Assembly: GCA_001936135.1 (NCBI GenBank)
Contig: CP012820.1
Coordinates: forward strand, 1,054,001 to 1,118,000
Length of the DNA stretch: 64,000 nucleotides
Source of the DNA: Saccharomycopsis fibuligera x Saccharomycopsis cf. fibuligera
Taxonomy: Eukaryota > Ascomycota > Saccharomycetes > Ascoideales > Saccharomycopsidaceae
Direction of reading: 5' to 3'
Shown here one piece after another: positions 28,387-38,865 of this stretch. A program made the position numbers and the translations under genes. Within the stretch, counting starts at the first letter, position 1; the number at the start of each line of letters is the position of its first letter. The notes beneath the pieces were generated by a model, which worked only from the letters and a program-made list of their open reading frames with translations, made no database searches and was not told where the DNA came from.

Positions 28387-30465
28387 ATGTTTAAGCCAGT
28401 GTACCATGCTAGTTTAATGAGGCTTTGCTCTTCAAGATTTAGAAGCCCTACTGCTCTTTCCAGATCCTCCACTGTGTCTGTCAGATTTTTCCAAACTGTG
28501 CGCTTTCTTAGAAATCAAGAAGCACCCTTAAGTACAACCACCACCTATGTTGAAGCCAAAATCGATTCTAAGGCTTCCAATCCTGCCATCCTCGACAATA
28601 CTTCTTTTAGATCTTTGTCTGGTTTGCTTGATGAAAGACTTGTCAAGAGTATTGAATCAATGGGTTTTTCCACCATGACTCCGGTGCAAGCCAAAACCGT
28701 TAAACCAATTCTTGAAACTGAAGACAATGTCGTTGCTAGAGCTAAAACTGGTACCGGTAAAACCTTAGCGTTTGGTCTTCCATTGCTCGAGCAAAGTATC
28801 TTCAGAAATAAAAACAGTGGCCCAAGAAGACAAGTTGAATCTGTTATTGTTGCTCCTACCAGAGATCTTGCTAATCAAATTGCAGCTGAATTGAATAAAG
28901 TCTTAGATGCTTATTACAAGGCTTCTCGCATTCGTCGTCGTCCATACAATGATATCCAAACTGTTGTTGGTGGTGAAGATAGAAGAGCTCAACTTCGTGG
29001 GTTTAGCAGATCTGCCCCAGCCATTGTTGTTGCCACTCCTGGTAGATTATTCGATGTTGTTAATGAACCAAGTGTCGCTGAAAAGTTGCAAGATATCAAG
29101 TATTTCGTTTTGGATGAAGCTGATAGATTGTTGGATCAAGGTTTCAAGAACGATTTGTTGGAAATCGATACCAAATTGAAAAGCTTAAGTCAAACTGATT
29201 ACAGAACCTTGTTGTTTTCCGCCACTATCGATGATAATGTTTTAGGTTTTGCAAAAACAATGTTTGGTAAAAATTACACTTACGTCAACACTGTTGATCC
29301 TAATGCTCCTGAAGCTCATGAAAAAATTACTCAATCTTTAGTCGTCACCAACAATCTTTTTGAAAGTTTTGTTGCTGCTGCTGAATTCATTAATCAGGAA
29401 TCCAAAAAGGCTAATACTGAACAATTTAAACCAATGGTTTTCTTACCAACCGTTAAAGCCGTCAGCTTTTTCTATAACTTGTTGAATGAATACTTAGAAG
29501 GTGGTTCATCTAATCGTAACCGCTCCACTAAAGTTATTCAATTTCATGGTCAATTAACTCAAGCTAGAAGAGATAGAGCGGTCGCTACGTACAAAAAAGT
29601 CAAAGATTCTATTCTTGTTACTTCTGATGTCGGTGCCAGAGGTATGGATTTCCCAAAAGTCACCCACGTTATTCAAATTGGTTTGCCTTCTTCATCCAGT
29701 GATTACATTCACAGAGTTGGAAGAACCGCTAGAGGTAATTCTGACCACGGTGCTGCAATCTTGTTTCTTAGTGAACCAGAAACTCGTGGTTTGAAAGAAT
29801 TGACCAAAAGAAAAGTCAAATTTGCTCAAACTTTGAAATATAGTGATATTGTTTCTAATCCTGAAGAAACTGAAGGTTCTTTGGTCACTATTGCTGCTTC
29901 TCCTAGATTTGTTGAAAATCAAGATGCTGATGACATCAAGCCAGTCGCCAGATCAGTGCTCTTCACCTTAATGAGTTACTACAAGGCTATCAAAAGTTAC
30001 GGTTTGAACACATCTCAAGCTTACGAATCTTGTGTTAATTTTTATCATAGCTTCTCTAACGATGAGCGTAAACCTTACATCAAGGGTGATTTTGCTAAAT
30101 CCGTCTTAGGCCTCGATAACCAAACTGCTGACCGTTTATTCCAAGTTTCCGGTGGCATGGGTGGCGGTAGCAGAGGTGGTTCATTCCAAAGAAATAACAG
30201 ATCTTTTGGTGACAGAGACTCGATTGGCGGTAGTAGATCATCATACCAAAGAAACGATAGATACGAAAGACATGATAGTGGTAGAACTTTTTCCAATGAC
30301 AGAAACGACAGAAGCAACAGATACGGTGGTGGTAGAAGTAATGATAGATACGGTGGTAGAAGTAATGACAGATACGGTAAGAGATATAATAATGATGATG
30401 GATCAGCATTTACTTTAGGTGGTGGTTCCAGAGGTAAAAAGAAGTTTTTTTCTGATGACTTTTAA
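28387..30465 (+). CDS. MSS116: MSS116, mitochondrial DEAD-box RNA helicase
   Basis: 692 residues. Matrix RNA chaperone that promotes group I/II intron splicing and translation, in the Mss116/CYT-19 family. A basic, Ser-rich presequence precedes the helicase core: Q motif GFSTMTPVQAKTV, motif I AKTGTGKT, PTRDLANQI, TPGRL, DEAD in VLDEADRLLDQGF, SAT, SDVGARGMDFP and HRVGRTARG. A helical C-terminal extension of Mss116 type and an Arg/Gly/Asn/Ser-rich basic tail (from about residue 588) follow. The upstream in-frame codon at 28360 is TTG, so the ATG at 28387 is used. The coding strand is strongly biased towards TTG, AGA and GTT. Confidence 0.93.
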   Translation: MFKPVYHASLMRLCSSRFRSPTALSRSSTVSVRFFQTVRFLRNQEAPLSTTTTYVEAKIDSKASNPAILDNTSFRSLSGLLDERLVKSIESMGFSTMTPVQAKTVKPILETEDNVVARAKTGTGKTLAFGLPLLEQSIFRNKNSGPRRQVESVIVAPTRDLANQIAAELNKVLDAYYKASRIRRRPYNDIQTVVGGEDRRAQLRGFSRSAPAIVVATPGRLFDVVNEPSVAEKLQDIKYFVLDEADRLLDQGFKNDLLEIDTKLKSLSQTDYRTLLFSATIDDNVLGFAKTMFGKNYTYVNTVDPNAPEAHEKITQSLVVTNNLFESFVAAAEFINQESKKANTEQFKPMVFLPTVKAVSFFYNLLNEYLEGGSSNRNRSTKVIQFHGQLTQARRDRAVATYKKVKDSILVTSDVGARGMDFPKVTHVIQIGLPSSSSDYIHRVGRTARGNSDHGAAILFLSEPETRGLKELTKRKVKFAQTLKYSDIVSNPEETEGSLVTIAASPRFVENQDADDIKPVARSVLFTLMSYYKAIKSYGLNTSQAYESCVNFYHSFSNDERKPYIKGDFAKSVLGLDNQTADRLFQVSGGMGGGSRGGSFQRNNRSFGDRDSIGGSRSSYQRNDRYERHDSGRTFSNDRNDRSNRYGGGRSNDRYGGRSNDRYGKRYNNDDGSAFTLGGGSRGKKKFFSDDF

Positions 30466-31156
30466 TCGAACCAATTTTTATCAATATTTTGATAGAATTT
30501 AAATTCAAATTTTGAAATTCAAAGTAATGATGAAGCATGATGTTATGAATATTTTATCATATTTCTATCAGCATTTGCTTTTCTGTTTAACAATAATTTT
30601 TTCTATTTCTTGTTCATATTATTCTTTTATTTTTTATCATTTTATTTTTTCTTTTTGCTTGAATAATTTTGTTGTGTTAAACCTCCGAGTTTTTGGTTAT
30701 TTTTCATGTTCAATTATTTTTTCTTTTTCACATTATAACTCTTTATTCGGTGCAGGATTCTTTGTTTTTTTTTGCTGTATTATATAAAAAATTTTGTTCA
30801 ATGTGAGCTATAACGACATAATTGCATTATTTGTCCTTGTTAAAATTTTGGAGAATGTTATTGGAGTCACATTTATGTTACTAATGATTTATCTTATTTA
30901 GTTTTCTCTGTATATACTAAACACTTGTTTCATATTTATATCTGTTTATAATTGCTCTCGGCATTCAATTTACAGACTTTAGACTTTTGAAGTCATTGAA
31001 AAATAAAAAATTAAGTTTTTATAAAAGTACCCAAAAATATTCAAAACGTATTAAACCTAAATACCCATTAAAACAGCAAAAAGGAAAACCTGAAAAAAAA
31101 AATTAAAAAAAGGCAACAGCAAATTAAAAATTATATAGTACACTGTATGTTACACA
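30466..31156. other. Convergent spacer, MSS116 / SPP41-like gene
   Basis: Very AT-rich with T-rich stretches. No ORF with a plausible start and no RNA gene seen. Confidence 0.5.
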
Positions 31157-34100
31157 CTAGGAACTAGTAGTTGATCTGTACATTGGTCTACGAAAAAGTC
31201 CAGGACCAATTCTCGGCTTGGCAGTCGATAATGGTCTGCTTTTCTGCATGTCTAGTGTCGATAAAATCGAAGGTTTCTTTGTCGTTAATGGCTTCTTCAC
31301 ACTTTTCACATTGCTCATGGAATTGAGACCAGGTCTCAAAGAAGCTGATGAATTATTGCTAGTAGCTCCCGATGAAATATTTTTTTTGTAAACTGGTAGC
31401 TTGAATGATGGTAATGCCTTTGGTATTGTGCTAACTGATTTGTCTTGTTCTGGAGTATCAGACTTTTTGATAATCATTGCTGTTTTCTCTGGTACCTTGC
31501 TAGTCGCTCTAGTTACCAGTTTCTCTGGTTTTTCCGTCCCTATATCAACCTTCTTCTTGACAGCACCTTTTGGCTCTTCGTTTTTTCTCTTTGAGGCATT
31601 TAAAGAAATGTTAGAGAAGATGTTACTCAAACTCTTGTTGACATCATTGTTTGCCAGATTTTTATCAGAACTCTTATCAGAGTCTTTAATAGACGGATCG
31701 ATCACAATAGCAGTTTCTTTCTCAGGAGCCGGACTCTCAGAAGATTTTTTGCTAAATGACTTATTCTTTGAGTAAGAACTTCCAATAGCAGAAGCTGCAC
31801 TAGTCTTAAGTAGGTTGGTTAACTCAGCATCAGGCCCTTTAGAAGGTGGTGCAATCTTGGTGCTATTCAATATCGAAATTGTGTCATCAGCTTTAGCGAT
31901 ATTCTTTGAGCTATCAACTTGAAACATAGACATACCTTCTTCACGATTACTATCAGAAGATTGAATGTAATTGCTAATGAATGAAGTGATGACTGAAGCA
32001 AACTGCTCATGAGGTATATTAATGTTTGTAGCCTTCAAAGCATTGCTTATTGCGGTAGTAATAGCTTGAGGGTTATTGAGGCTAGAAGCTTTAGAGTCGG
32101 TATCAGCGCCCGGTCCAGTTCCCAAATTAAGAATTTCTTCATTAAATAACGTATTGGCTCTTCTAGGGGCTCCAGGCCCGTATCCGATAGCATTGTCATC
32201 CATGTTCGCCTTCTTAAGACGTTCAATCCTTTTTGTCTTTCTCTTAGTGAATTCGTCCTCAACCCATTTCTGCTTTTCTGGGGTTTCTTCCATACCAAAA
32301 ATGTAATTGGCTCTCTTATGAACTCTGAATCGCAAGTCATTGTCTTTGTTTCTTGCATTATTCTTTTCACGCCATTTCTTCTTTCTTGTACGATTTTCTA
32401 ACCGTATTCTTTCCTTCTCATCGATGTCGAGCTTAATATTTTTATTCGATAGCATTGACTGAACTACATAATTGATAATGTTGGAAATAGAAGAACCATG
32501 AATGCTTGGTTTTTGAGTTGGAGTGGTATTACTATCTGATGGTGTAGCCGTTAAAGTTGATGTTGACGGTAACGTTGATACTGGGCTTGATGTTGATGTT
32601 CCAGTCGCTGTCGCAGTTGAGCTTGAAGCGATCTTTGATTGAAGCAAAGTAGCTATATTGGAAAGATGAGGCGTACTTCGCTGACTCAACAAATTACTTG
32701 CTAATGATGACTTATCGATGTCTTTACTAGCTGCTGCTGATTTACTAGCTGCATTGGCTAGAACACTAGCATAAAGAGCACTTGGATATGGTGAGCCAGT
32801 AGCAGAAGCTTGAGCCGCACGCCTGCTAAGAATTTCCTGGATACTCTGAGTAGTGGCATACTCTCTTGAAGCGATAGCATCTCTTTTCATGAGTAACTCC
32901 TCTGCAAGACTTCTTTTTGGTTGCTGTATCGTGGAACTCTTTGTATCAGTTGATGGTGCTGTGCTGCTTAAATTGCTTGTCAAGTTATTTGTCAAGTTAT
33001 TTGTCAAGTTGTATTTAAAAGTGCTTGTCAAACTGCTTGTCAAATTGTTGGTTAAGTTATTTGTCAGATTACTAGTTAAATTGTTTGTTAGGCTGCTTGG
33101 GAGATTGTTTGTAAGGCTGTTGGTCAAGTTGCTAGTTAAACTGCTTGAAAAGCTGCTATTCTTGTTAATCAATGACTCTAACAATGTACTTCGGCTTGAA
33201 GCAATGTTCTGTTGGGCATTCTCTTCATAAGTTTCATCCACAACATTCTTTACCATTTCTTCAATGGCCGTCTGCAAATCGTTTTCTTGTGGGCCCCTAA
33301 GCTCTAAATCAAGATCCTCTTCTTCTATAATTTCGTCCGCAACATTTCTAATCATTTCATGCATTGCAAGTTGAAAATCATCATTTTTGGAGAAATGTTC
33401 TTCTTGGTCTTGAGAAGGAATTTGCAGCACAACATTTTTTACGATTTGAGCAATTGCTGCTTCCGCCAGATCAGGCTCATCTGAATCATCATAGTCATCA
33501 AAATCCTGAGAATCATCATTGTCATCTATGGACAAAGTGCTAGCTTGTGCTACAACACCTTTAACAATTTCAGAGATTGCCGCTTCAACCAGACCTGACT
33601 CTTCAGTGCTCACTTCCAGCTTCTCATTTGATACGCTGGTCTGTTTTGCACTGCTGCTACTGCTGTCCTTTGATACATTTTTCATCATTTCACTCACTAC
33701 CCCACTGATTAACTGTTCGGTACTAGCAAGGCTTTCGTCAGATTTTGTATCTGGACAGCGTTTGGCTTCTTTACTTGTCTCAATTTGAGATGGAACAAGT
33801 TCATTAATCTGAGCATCTTCTTCATTTTGGAAGCCGACCTCATTAACTGTATCTGTAACTAATTGGGCTATTGCATTACTCATGGCGTCATCAATGTCAG
33901 GCGGTTCTGGTCGACTAACGTGAGATGACGCAGGTACAATATTCTCTCTTTGGCTATTCTGAACAATAATTTGACTCTCATTTTTATCTGTCTCAGCTTG
34001 TTCATCTTTATCAATGCTAATCTGGTTGACAGTTTCGCTCACCATCTGTGCAATCGCGTCATTCAAATCAGTGTTAAACACAAAGCTACTGTCATTTTTT

Positions 34101-34858
34101 TCATCATCCTTAACTTTTTCCTTTGTTTCCTCTTCCTGTTCTTGGTCATAATGTGATCCTTTCGTTGATGACTCAACGTCCTTGTTTATATTTTCATTAG
34201 ATAATTGGCTTTGTGTATTATTGACTATGTGAGCAATAGCATCATCGACTGCATCCGATATGTTATTGTCATCAGCAGTCTTATTGGCATTAATATTCTC
34301 TCGAGTATTATATGATTCATTAACTTTTTCCAAAGAAAGTTCTTCCGCATTATTATTATTGATTTGTATAAACTCGTTTTTGGTGCTGTATATTTCCTGT
34401 TCGGAGACGCGTTGCTCGACGCGACCTTCATCTCCGTCTTCATTAATATCGCTATGATCGGAATTGATATTCTCGAAAATGCCATCGACAATATTGGCAA
34501 TAACGTCAGCACTAGGGTCATGATATTCCTCACCGTGTGAATTAGCAGTGCTATTAACTTGGTGTTCATCTTGATCTTCCGCTGTTATGTCACCTTGAAT
34601 ATTGTTAGCGATATTGGCTATCGCGAGGGATACTGCATCCTCAGCATTACTGCCATCCTCATTATTAGTACGGTTATCAGAAACATCAGTATCGCGATGT
34701 AATACGTCGTGGGAAACAGATGTTAGAGCATTGTTGTTGTTGTTGTTGTTGTTGCTATTGTTGCCATCATCACCTTCATGGTCACTCTGAACTATGTTAC
34801 CACTGGATGAGATGCTCATCGCGCTTATTTTGTTTACTATTTTCAGCAATCTAAACAT
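31157..34858 (-). CDS. SPP41-like DUF3020 nuclear protein with repeated helical module
   Basis: 1233 residues. A basic DUF3020-type domain lies at about residues 810-880 (KKKWREKNNARNKDNDLRFR, then VHKRANYIFG and KWVEDEFTKRK). From memory this resembles the conserved region of S. cerevisiae Spp41, a regulator of PRP3 and PRP4 expression. The N-terminal 550 residues are acidic and carry about ten copies of a short amphipathic helix (pattern A-I-x-x-I/M-V-x-x-V, for example AIAQIVKNVV, AISEIVKGVV, AIEEMVKNVV), spaced about 30-70 residues apart. A later stretch repeats NLTNNLTS. The C-terminus is Lys/Ser/Pro-rich. The ATG at 34858 is used; the Met at residue 14 is an alternative. The molecular function is not established. 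Confidence 0.75.
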   Translation of the reverse strand: MFRLLKIVNKISAMSISSSGNIVQSDHEGDDGNNSNNNNNNNNALTSVSHDVLHRDTDVSDNRTNNEDGSNAEDAVSLAIANIANNIQGDITAEDQDEHQVNSTANSHGEEYHDPSADVIANIVDGIFENINSDHSDINEDGDEGRVEQRVSEQEIYSTKNEFIQINNNNAEELSLEKVNESYNTRENINANKTADDNNISDAVDDAIAHIVNNTQSQLSNENINKDVESSTKGSHYDQEQEEETKEKVKDDEKNDSSFVFNTDLNDAIAQMVSETVNQISIDKDEQAETDKNESQIIVQNSQRENIVPASSHVSRPEPPDIDDAMSNAIAQLVTDTVNEVGFQNEEDAQINELVPSQIETSKEAKRCPDTKSDESLASTEQLISGVVSEMMKNVSKDSSSSSAKQTSVSNEKLEVSTEESGLVEAAISEIVKGVVAQASTLSIDDNDDSQDFDDYDDSDEPDLAEAAIAQIVKNVVLQIPSQDQEEHFSKNDDFQLAMHEMIRNVADEIIEEEDLDLELRGPQENDLQTAIEEMVKNVVDETYEENAQQNIASSRSTLLESLINKNSSFSSSLTSNLTNSLTNNLPSSLTNNLTSNLTNNLTNNLTSSLTSTFKYNLTNNLTNNLTSNLSSTAPSTDTKSSTIQQPKRSLAEELLMKRDAIASREYATTQSIQEILSRRAAQASATGSPYPSALYASVLANAASKSAAASKDIDKSSLASNLLSQRSTPHLSNIATLLQSKIASSSTATATGTSTSSPVSTLPSTSTLTATPSDSNTTPTQKPSIHGSSISNIINYVVQSMLSNKNIKLDIDEKERIRLENRTRKKKWREKNNARNKDNDLRFRVHKRANYIFGMEETPEKQKWVEDEFTKRKTKRIERLKKANMDDNAIGYGPGAPRRANTLFNEEILNLGTGPGADTDSKASSLNNPQAITTAISNALKATNINIPHEQFASVITSFISNYIQSSDSNREEGMSMFQVDSSKNIAKADDTISILNSTKIAPPSKGPDAELTNLLKTSAASAIGSSYSKNKSFSKKSSESPAPEKETAIVIDPSIKDSDKSSDKNLANNDVNKSLSNIFSNISLNASKRKNEEPKGAVKKKVDIGTEKPEKLVTRATSKVPEKTAMIIKKSDTPEQDKSVSTIPKALPSFKLPVYKKNISSGATSNNSSASLRPGLNSMSNVKSVKKPLTTKKPSILSTLDMQKSRPLSTAKPRIGPGLFRRPMYRSTTSS

Positions 34859-37044
34859 TCACATTTTATTTCCTCTTTTATTAAAAACAAGTCACAAACA
34901 AGTCATCACCATTTGCCCTCGATCCCCAAAAAAAAAATTTCATGGTGTACGGATGCATTATTCTGACATATCACTTAATATGGGACAAATTTTATAACGG
35001 CACGTGGTTCTTTCCCCCCTTCTTCTTTTGACTTCTATACAATAATTTCGGCTCGTGTATGCAAAAAATCCTACAGACCAACATTTAGATGATAAAATAT
35101 AAATTAAAGCTTTTAAGGCAATAAATCATCGGAGTTATATTATACCGTACATGATTTTGTCTTTTTATCTTAGAGCCATTCTTGCATATAGCAATAAAAC
35201 GTTAACAGTAATCGTTTCGGTATTGATCTTCCCTCTTAAAACGGAAAATCATAAGGTAATGAATTCACAACTTTTGTTTGCTATACGCACAACACGTCAA
35301 CTATGCATGGAAAAACCCACACTTTAGGCCAATGTGTGTCTTGATTGACATCACTGTAGTGTAGTGATATATAGTAATGTACCTCATAAAAATAAACCAC
35401 TTTCAGGTATTGCCAAGGTAACTGGTTTCCTTTTAATTTAAATTCTTTATGGTGGCAGACATAGAGCACAGTCTTTTATTAGTTCCAAAAACTTATAAAC
35501 ATCTTTATTTTCTACGAAAGAATTGAGTATTTGCATGCCGGAAAAAAAAGGAACCAAAAAAAGCTTATATGTATATGCAGTTTGTAGCAATTCTGGCCGC
35601 ATTTTAGTTAGTAAGAGACAAAAAAATTATAACTTCAATTAGAGTTTTTCTCTTTTAAGAACTTGCATACTTCAGTAATTTGTTTTGAGGGTGTGCTTTT
35701 TTGGATATCAAATCATTAAAGCAAATTCTCCGTAAAAGCTTCCTAGTTTTATATTTTAAAGTAAACCAGCTGGCATTAACCTGTTAGTACTGAAAAATAT
35801 TAAAATATGACCCTTAAAGTTGTAATGCAATTTTTCTGTTTAAAACTTCTCTTCAAAACTTCTCTTCAAAACCTAATATCAAGTTTATGTGGTTACCACA
35901 CCAAATAGAAGCTCACTATCACAAGGTGATTCTTACTTTTGACATTGTTCATCAATCTTCAAAACACGGAATGGTTATAATTAAGACGTTAGCACATGAA
36001 ACCTACCAGCAAATAAAATTTTCTCTTTTTGTGGCAAATCTCTCATATACAAAATCAATAGTTTAAAAACTTGTTATATTCTTCCCATCGCTTTTTTCTC
36101 AGTGTCTTGTGAAGCGCGTTTTAGCGAATTAGTGATAACACATACATAAATACATACACACATACATTATATATAGTCTATAGCAGATTTTAAATGGTTT
36201 CTCAAAGTTGTGAAAGAAAAACGAAAAGTTTTATCTCGGTCTATAGTAACTGCAAAACTTTAGTCTGTACTTATATTATAATTTACAAAACCCTGTTTTG
36301 AAAAAAAATGGTTCTCAAACCTTCCACAAGGCGACGGAAATGTAATTAAAAAAAATTATCATGACATCTTCTAACCTTACACATATAAAATGCGACTTCC
36401 ACTTCTTTCTGTTGCGACTCACATAGTTAACATCTCAGATTTTAGATTTTACAATTTACTGCCTTTTTCTTTGCCTCATACAGGAACATTAATACCAAAA
36501 AATCGGCTTTTATATAATACCCAAAAGTTTGATAATTGATCCAAATTAGGAATTTAATTCTATACGATTATTTCGTACTATTCAGGTATTATAAACAGAG
36601 GTGGCGAACTCCCACATCAAGTTGATCAAGTTCAGCAAATGTGCACCCTTCATTTACCAAAATAATATAGGGGGTAACCTTCGCGCAGTGATCTGAAAAT
36701 CAGGACTTCTATATTGTAAGCGGATAGTTTGTCAACTAATAACTCTAACCATGTTTTCCATCTGAAACATATACATAAAATAACTACGGAGAGAAAACTC
36801 TGTGGTTGTTGTCGATGTTGGGGATTTGCATGTAATATCCGTATAATAGGTACATGAAATTATGTGCCCCGGCAACACATCCAAGTTTTTTTCTGCAGCG
36901 ATCTGAAAATTTGAGAAAACTAAAAAGAAAAAAAACAGCGCCTAGCCAATCAATAGAGCAGGAGAAACAGAGACAGAAAGAAGTGTTGAAGACAAAGACC
37001 AAAAGGTGAACCGATCCCCATATTTTAGTTACTCATTTCACAAT
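34859..37044. other. Large divergent gene-free interval, SPP41-like / RSM24
   Basis: 2.19 kb, AT-rich, without an ORF I can support. It holds a CACGTG at 35001-35006, a 13-base unit repeated twice near 35842-35867, and two copies of a 16-base word, GCAGYGATCTGAAAAT, at 36685-36700 and 36895-36910. Too long for an ordinary divergent promoter in this compact genome. Confidence 0.5.
35001..35006. promoter_or_regulatory. CACGTG E-box upstream of the SPP41-like gene
   Basis: Perfect CACGTG core, 143 bases before the SPP41-like ATG. Cbf1 is the likely binder, by family knowledge. Confidence 0.4.
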
Positions 37045-38040
37045 ATGAGACATTTTTTGGCAAAACCACAGTTATTTCAAATAGCCAAGCGTAACTTTAG
37101 TGGCAGCGCTTTACAATTCCAAAGAAACATAGAAAGCACCGATCTTTATCTTCATCCAAGAGAATGGAGAAACTTACCATCTGCCAAAATATTTGAATTA
37201 TATCAACAAAGAGTATTGAAACTTGGACCGAATTACACAAAAAGTGAAGATGAATTAAACGCTCTTTTATCCACTGCTGATGACACTGGGGTGTCTAAAA
37301 CTGAGATCCGTCAAATATACAACTTGCACGATAGCGAATCCAGTGAAGAATTGATTGCTGGTAAATTGGGCGGTTTTAATCCTCTTGCTGAAGGTGAGTT
37401 AGAAACTTATCAGTATGACGAATATTCTTCTAATGCACAGGAGTTAATTGAGCAACATCGTATCTCCAGAGAATACAACAGAATTGCTGCTTATGAGTTA
37501 CCATTGTTAGCCAAATACCGTTCCGAATACATTCCTCCAAAAAACAAGCCATTAACTGTCAGATACACAAATTATGTTGGGGAAAGTCATCCAGCAGAGA
37601 AAAAGGTAACCATTACTGCTGATTTTGGTGAATTTGTTAAAGATGCTAAATTAAATGATGTTGAACAGCACAAATTGAAGTTATTGCTTGGCAAAAGATA
37701 CAACCCAATCAAGAATCAAATACACATGTCTTTGGAAAGATTCAAGTATCCAACCCAGAATTTCAAATACTTGCTTGTTATTTGTGAAAAATTGATAAAT
37801 GAAGCTAAAACCGTTAGAGAAGGAGATGAAGATTTTAGTGATTTGCCATTAGATACAAGATTATACAAGAGAAAAATGGAACTTCAGAAAAAGAGACAAA
37901 AGATTAATGCGTTCCCAGAAGAATGGTTAAGACCACAAGATGCCCCAATCAAGAAAAATGTTGTTGAAGAAGCTATTTTGAATGATTTGACTGAAAGCTT
38001 TAAACAAGAACAAAAGCAGAGATTTTTGCAAGGAAATTAA
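37045..38040 (+). CDS. RSM24: RSM24, mitochondrial small-subunit ribosomal protein mS35
   Basis: 331 residues. Mitoribosomal small-subunit protein of the mS35 family. A mitochondrial presequence (MRHFLAKPQLFQIAKRNFSG) precedes the soluble domain. The conserved core is PLTVRYTNYVGESHPAEKKV followed by a KLKLLLGKRYNP segment and FKYPTQN. The frame opens 39 bases earlier at a GTG; the ATG at 37045 gives a classic targeting peptide and is preferred. Confidence 0.88.
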   Translation: MRHFLAKPQLFQIAKRNFSGSALQFQRNIESTDLYLHPREWRNLPSAKIFELYQQRVLKLGPNYTKSEDELNALLSTADDTGVSKTEIRQIYNLHDSESSEELIAGKLGGFNPLAEGELETYQYDEYSSNAQELIEQHRISREYNRIAAYELPLLAKYRSEYIPPKNKPLTVRYTNYVGESHPAEKKVTITADFGEFVKDAKLNDVEQHKLKLLLGKRYNPIKNQIHMSLERFKYPTQNFKYLLVICEKLINEAKTVREGDEDFSDLPLDTRLYKRKMELQKKRQKINAFPEEWLRPQDAPIKKNVVEEAILNDLTESFKQEQKQRFLQGN

Positions 38041-38206
38041 AAATGGTTCTTATTTATAATTTATCTGTACATAGTTGAAAAAAAAAAAAAAAAAAAATAC
38101 GGACGTTGTTTCAAAGGCATTTCTAACTTGTTACTGAAACTGTAAATTTTATGAGATAAACAATTTACAATGTTTATTGATACATAATTCATTAAAATAT
38201 GGTACA

Positions 38207-38831
38207 CTAATACAAACCGTTATTTATTGGTTTAGAAAGCTTGTTTTCCAACTTCGATGCCTTTGAAGATGCAAACATTATCTGGGATACTAAAGTCTTA
38301 GCTAACTCGTTAGCACCCTTAGCACTTAGCGTCTCATCGAAACCAGGCAAAGCGTATGATTTTGAACTCACAATAGCAGAAATTTTTGCCAGCACTTTTT
38401 CCTGATATACGGCGTCCACTTTCTGAAAGTTTTGTAATTCTTGTTCTATCAATACCAATGCATTTTTTTTGGAAGCCTCATCCAAATCTTTAACTATATC
38501 ATTCAGTAGTGATGAGTCAAGTTCGAGGTCTCTTGGATCACCATTGTACTCTGATTTCAAGTAGTCAGAAACGATCAAATCTACCATCTGCTGATCCAAA
38601 ATTTTCTGTAAAATATTGTCTTTAATAGTTGGGTTTCTAGATAACTTTTTCAAGATTTTAGATTTGGAATTTATTAAAGGCAAGGGCAAACCAAGCTGTA
38701 CAGCTTGCGACCTCAACTGTAACAGTTGTATACGGTCTTTTTCTCGTTTTTTCAATCGTTGCCTGTGGATCTCACCCAAATCTTCAACGAGATTCAAATC
38801 ACCCTTTGTGTTCAGCTTTTGTGTACTTTGC

Positions 38832-38865
<34 letters not shown>

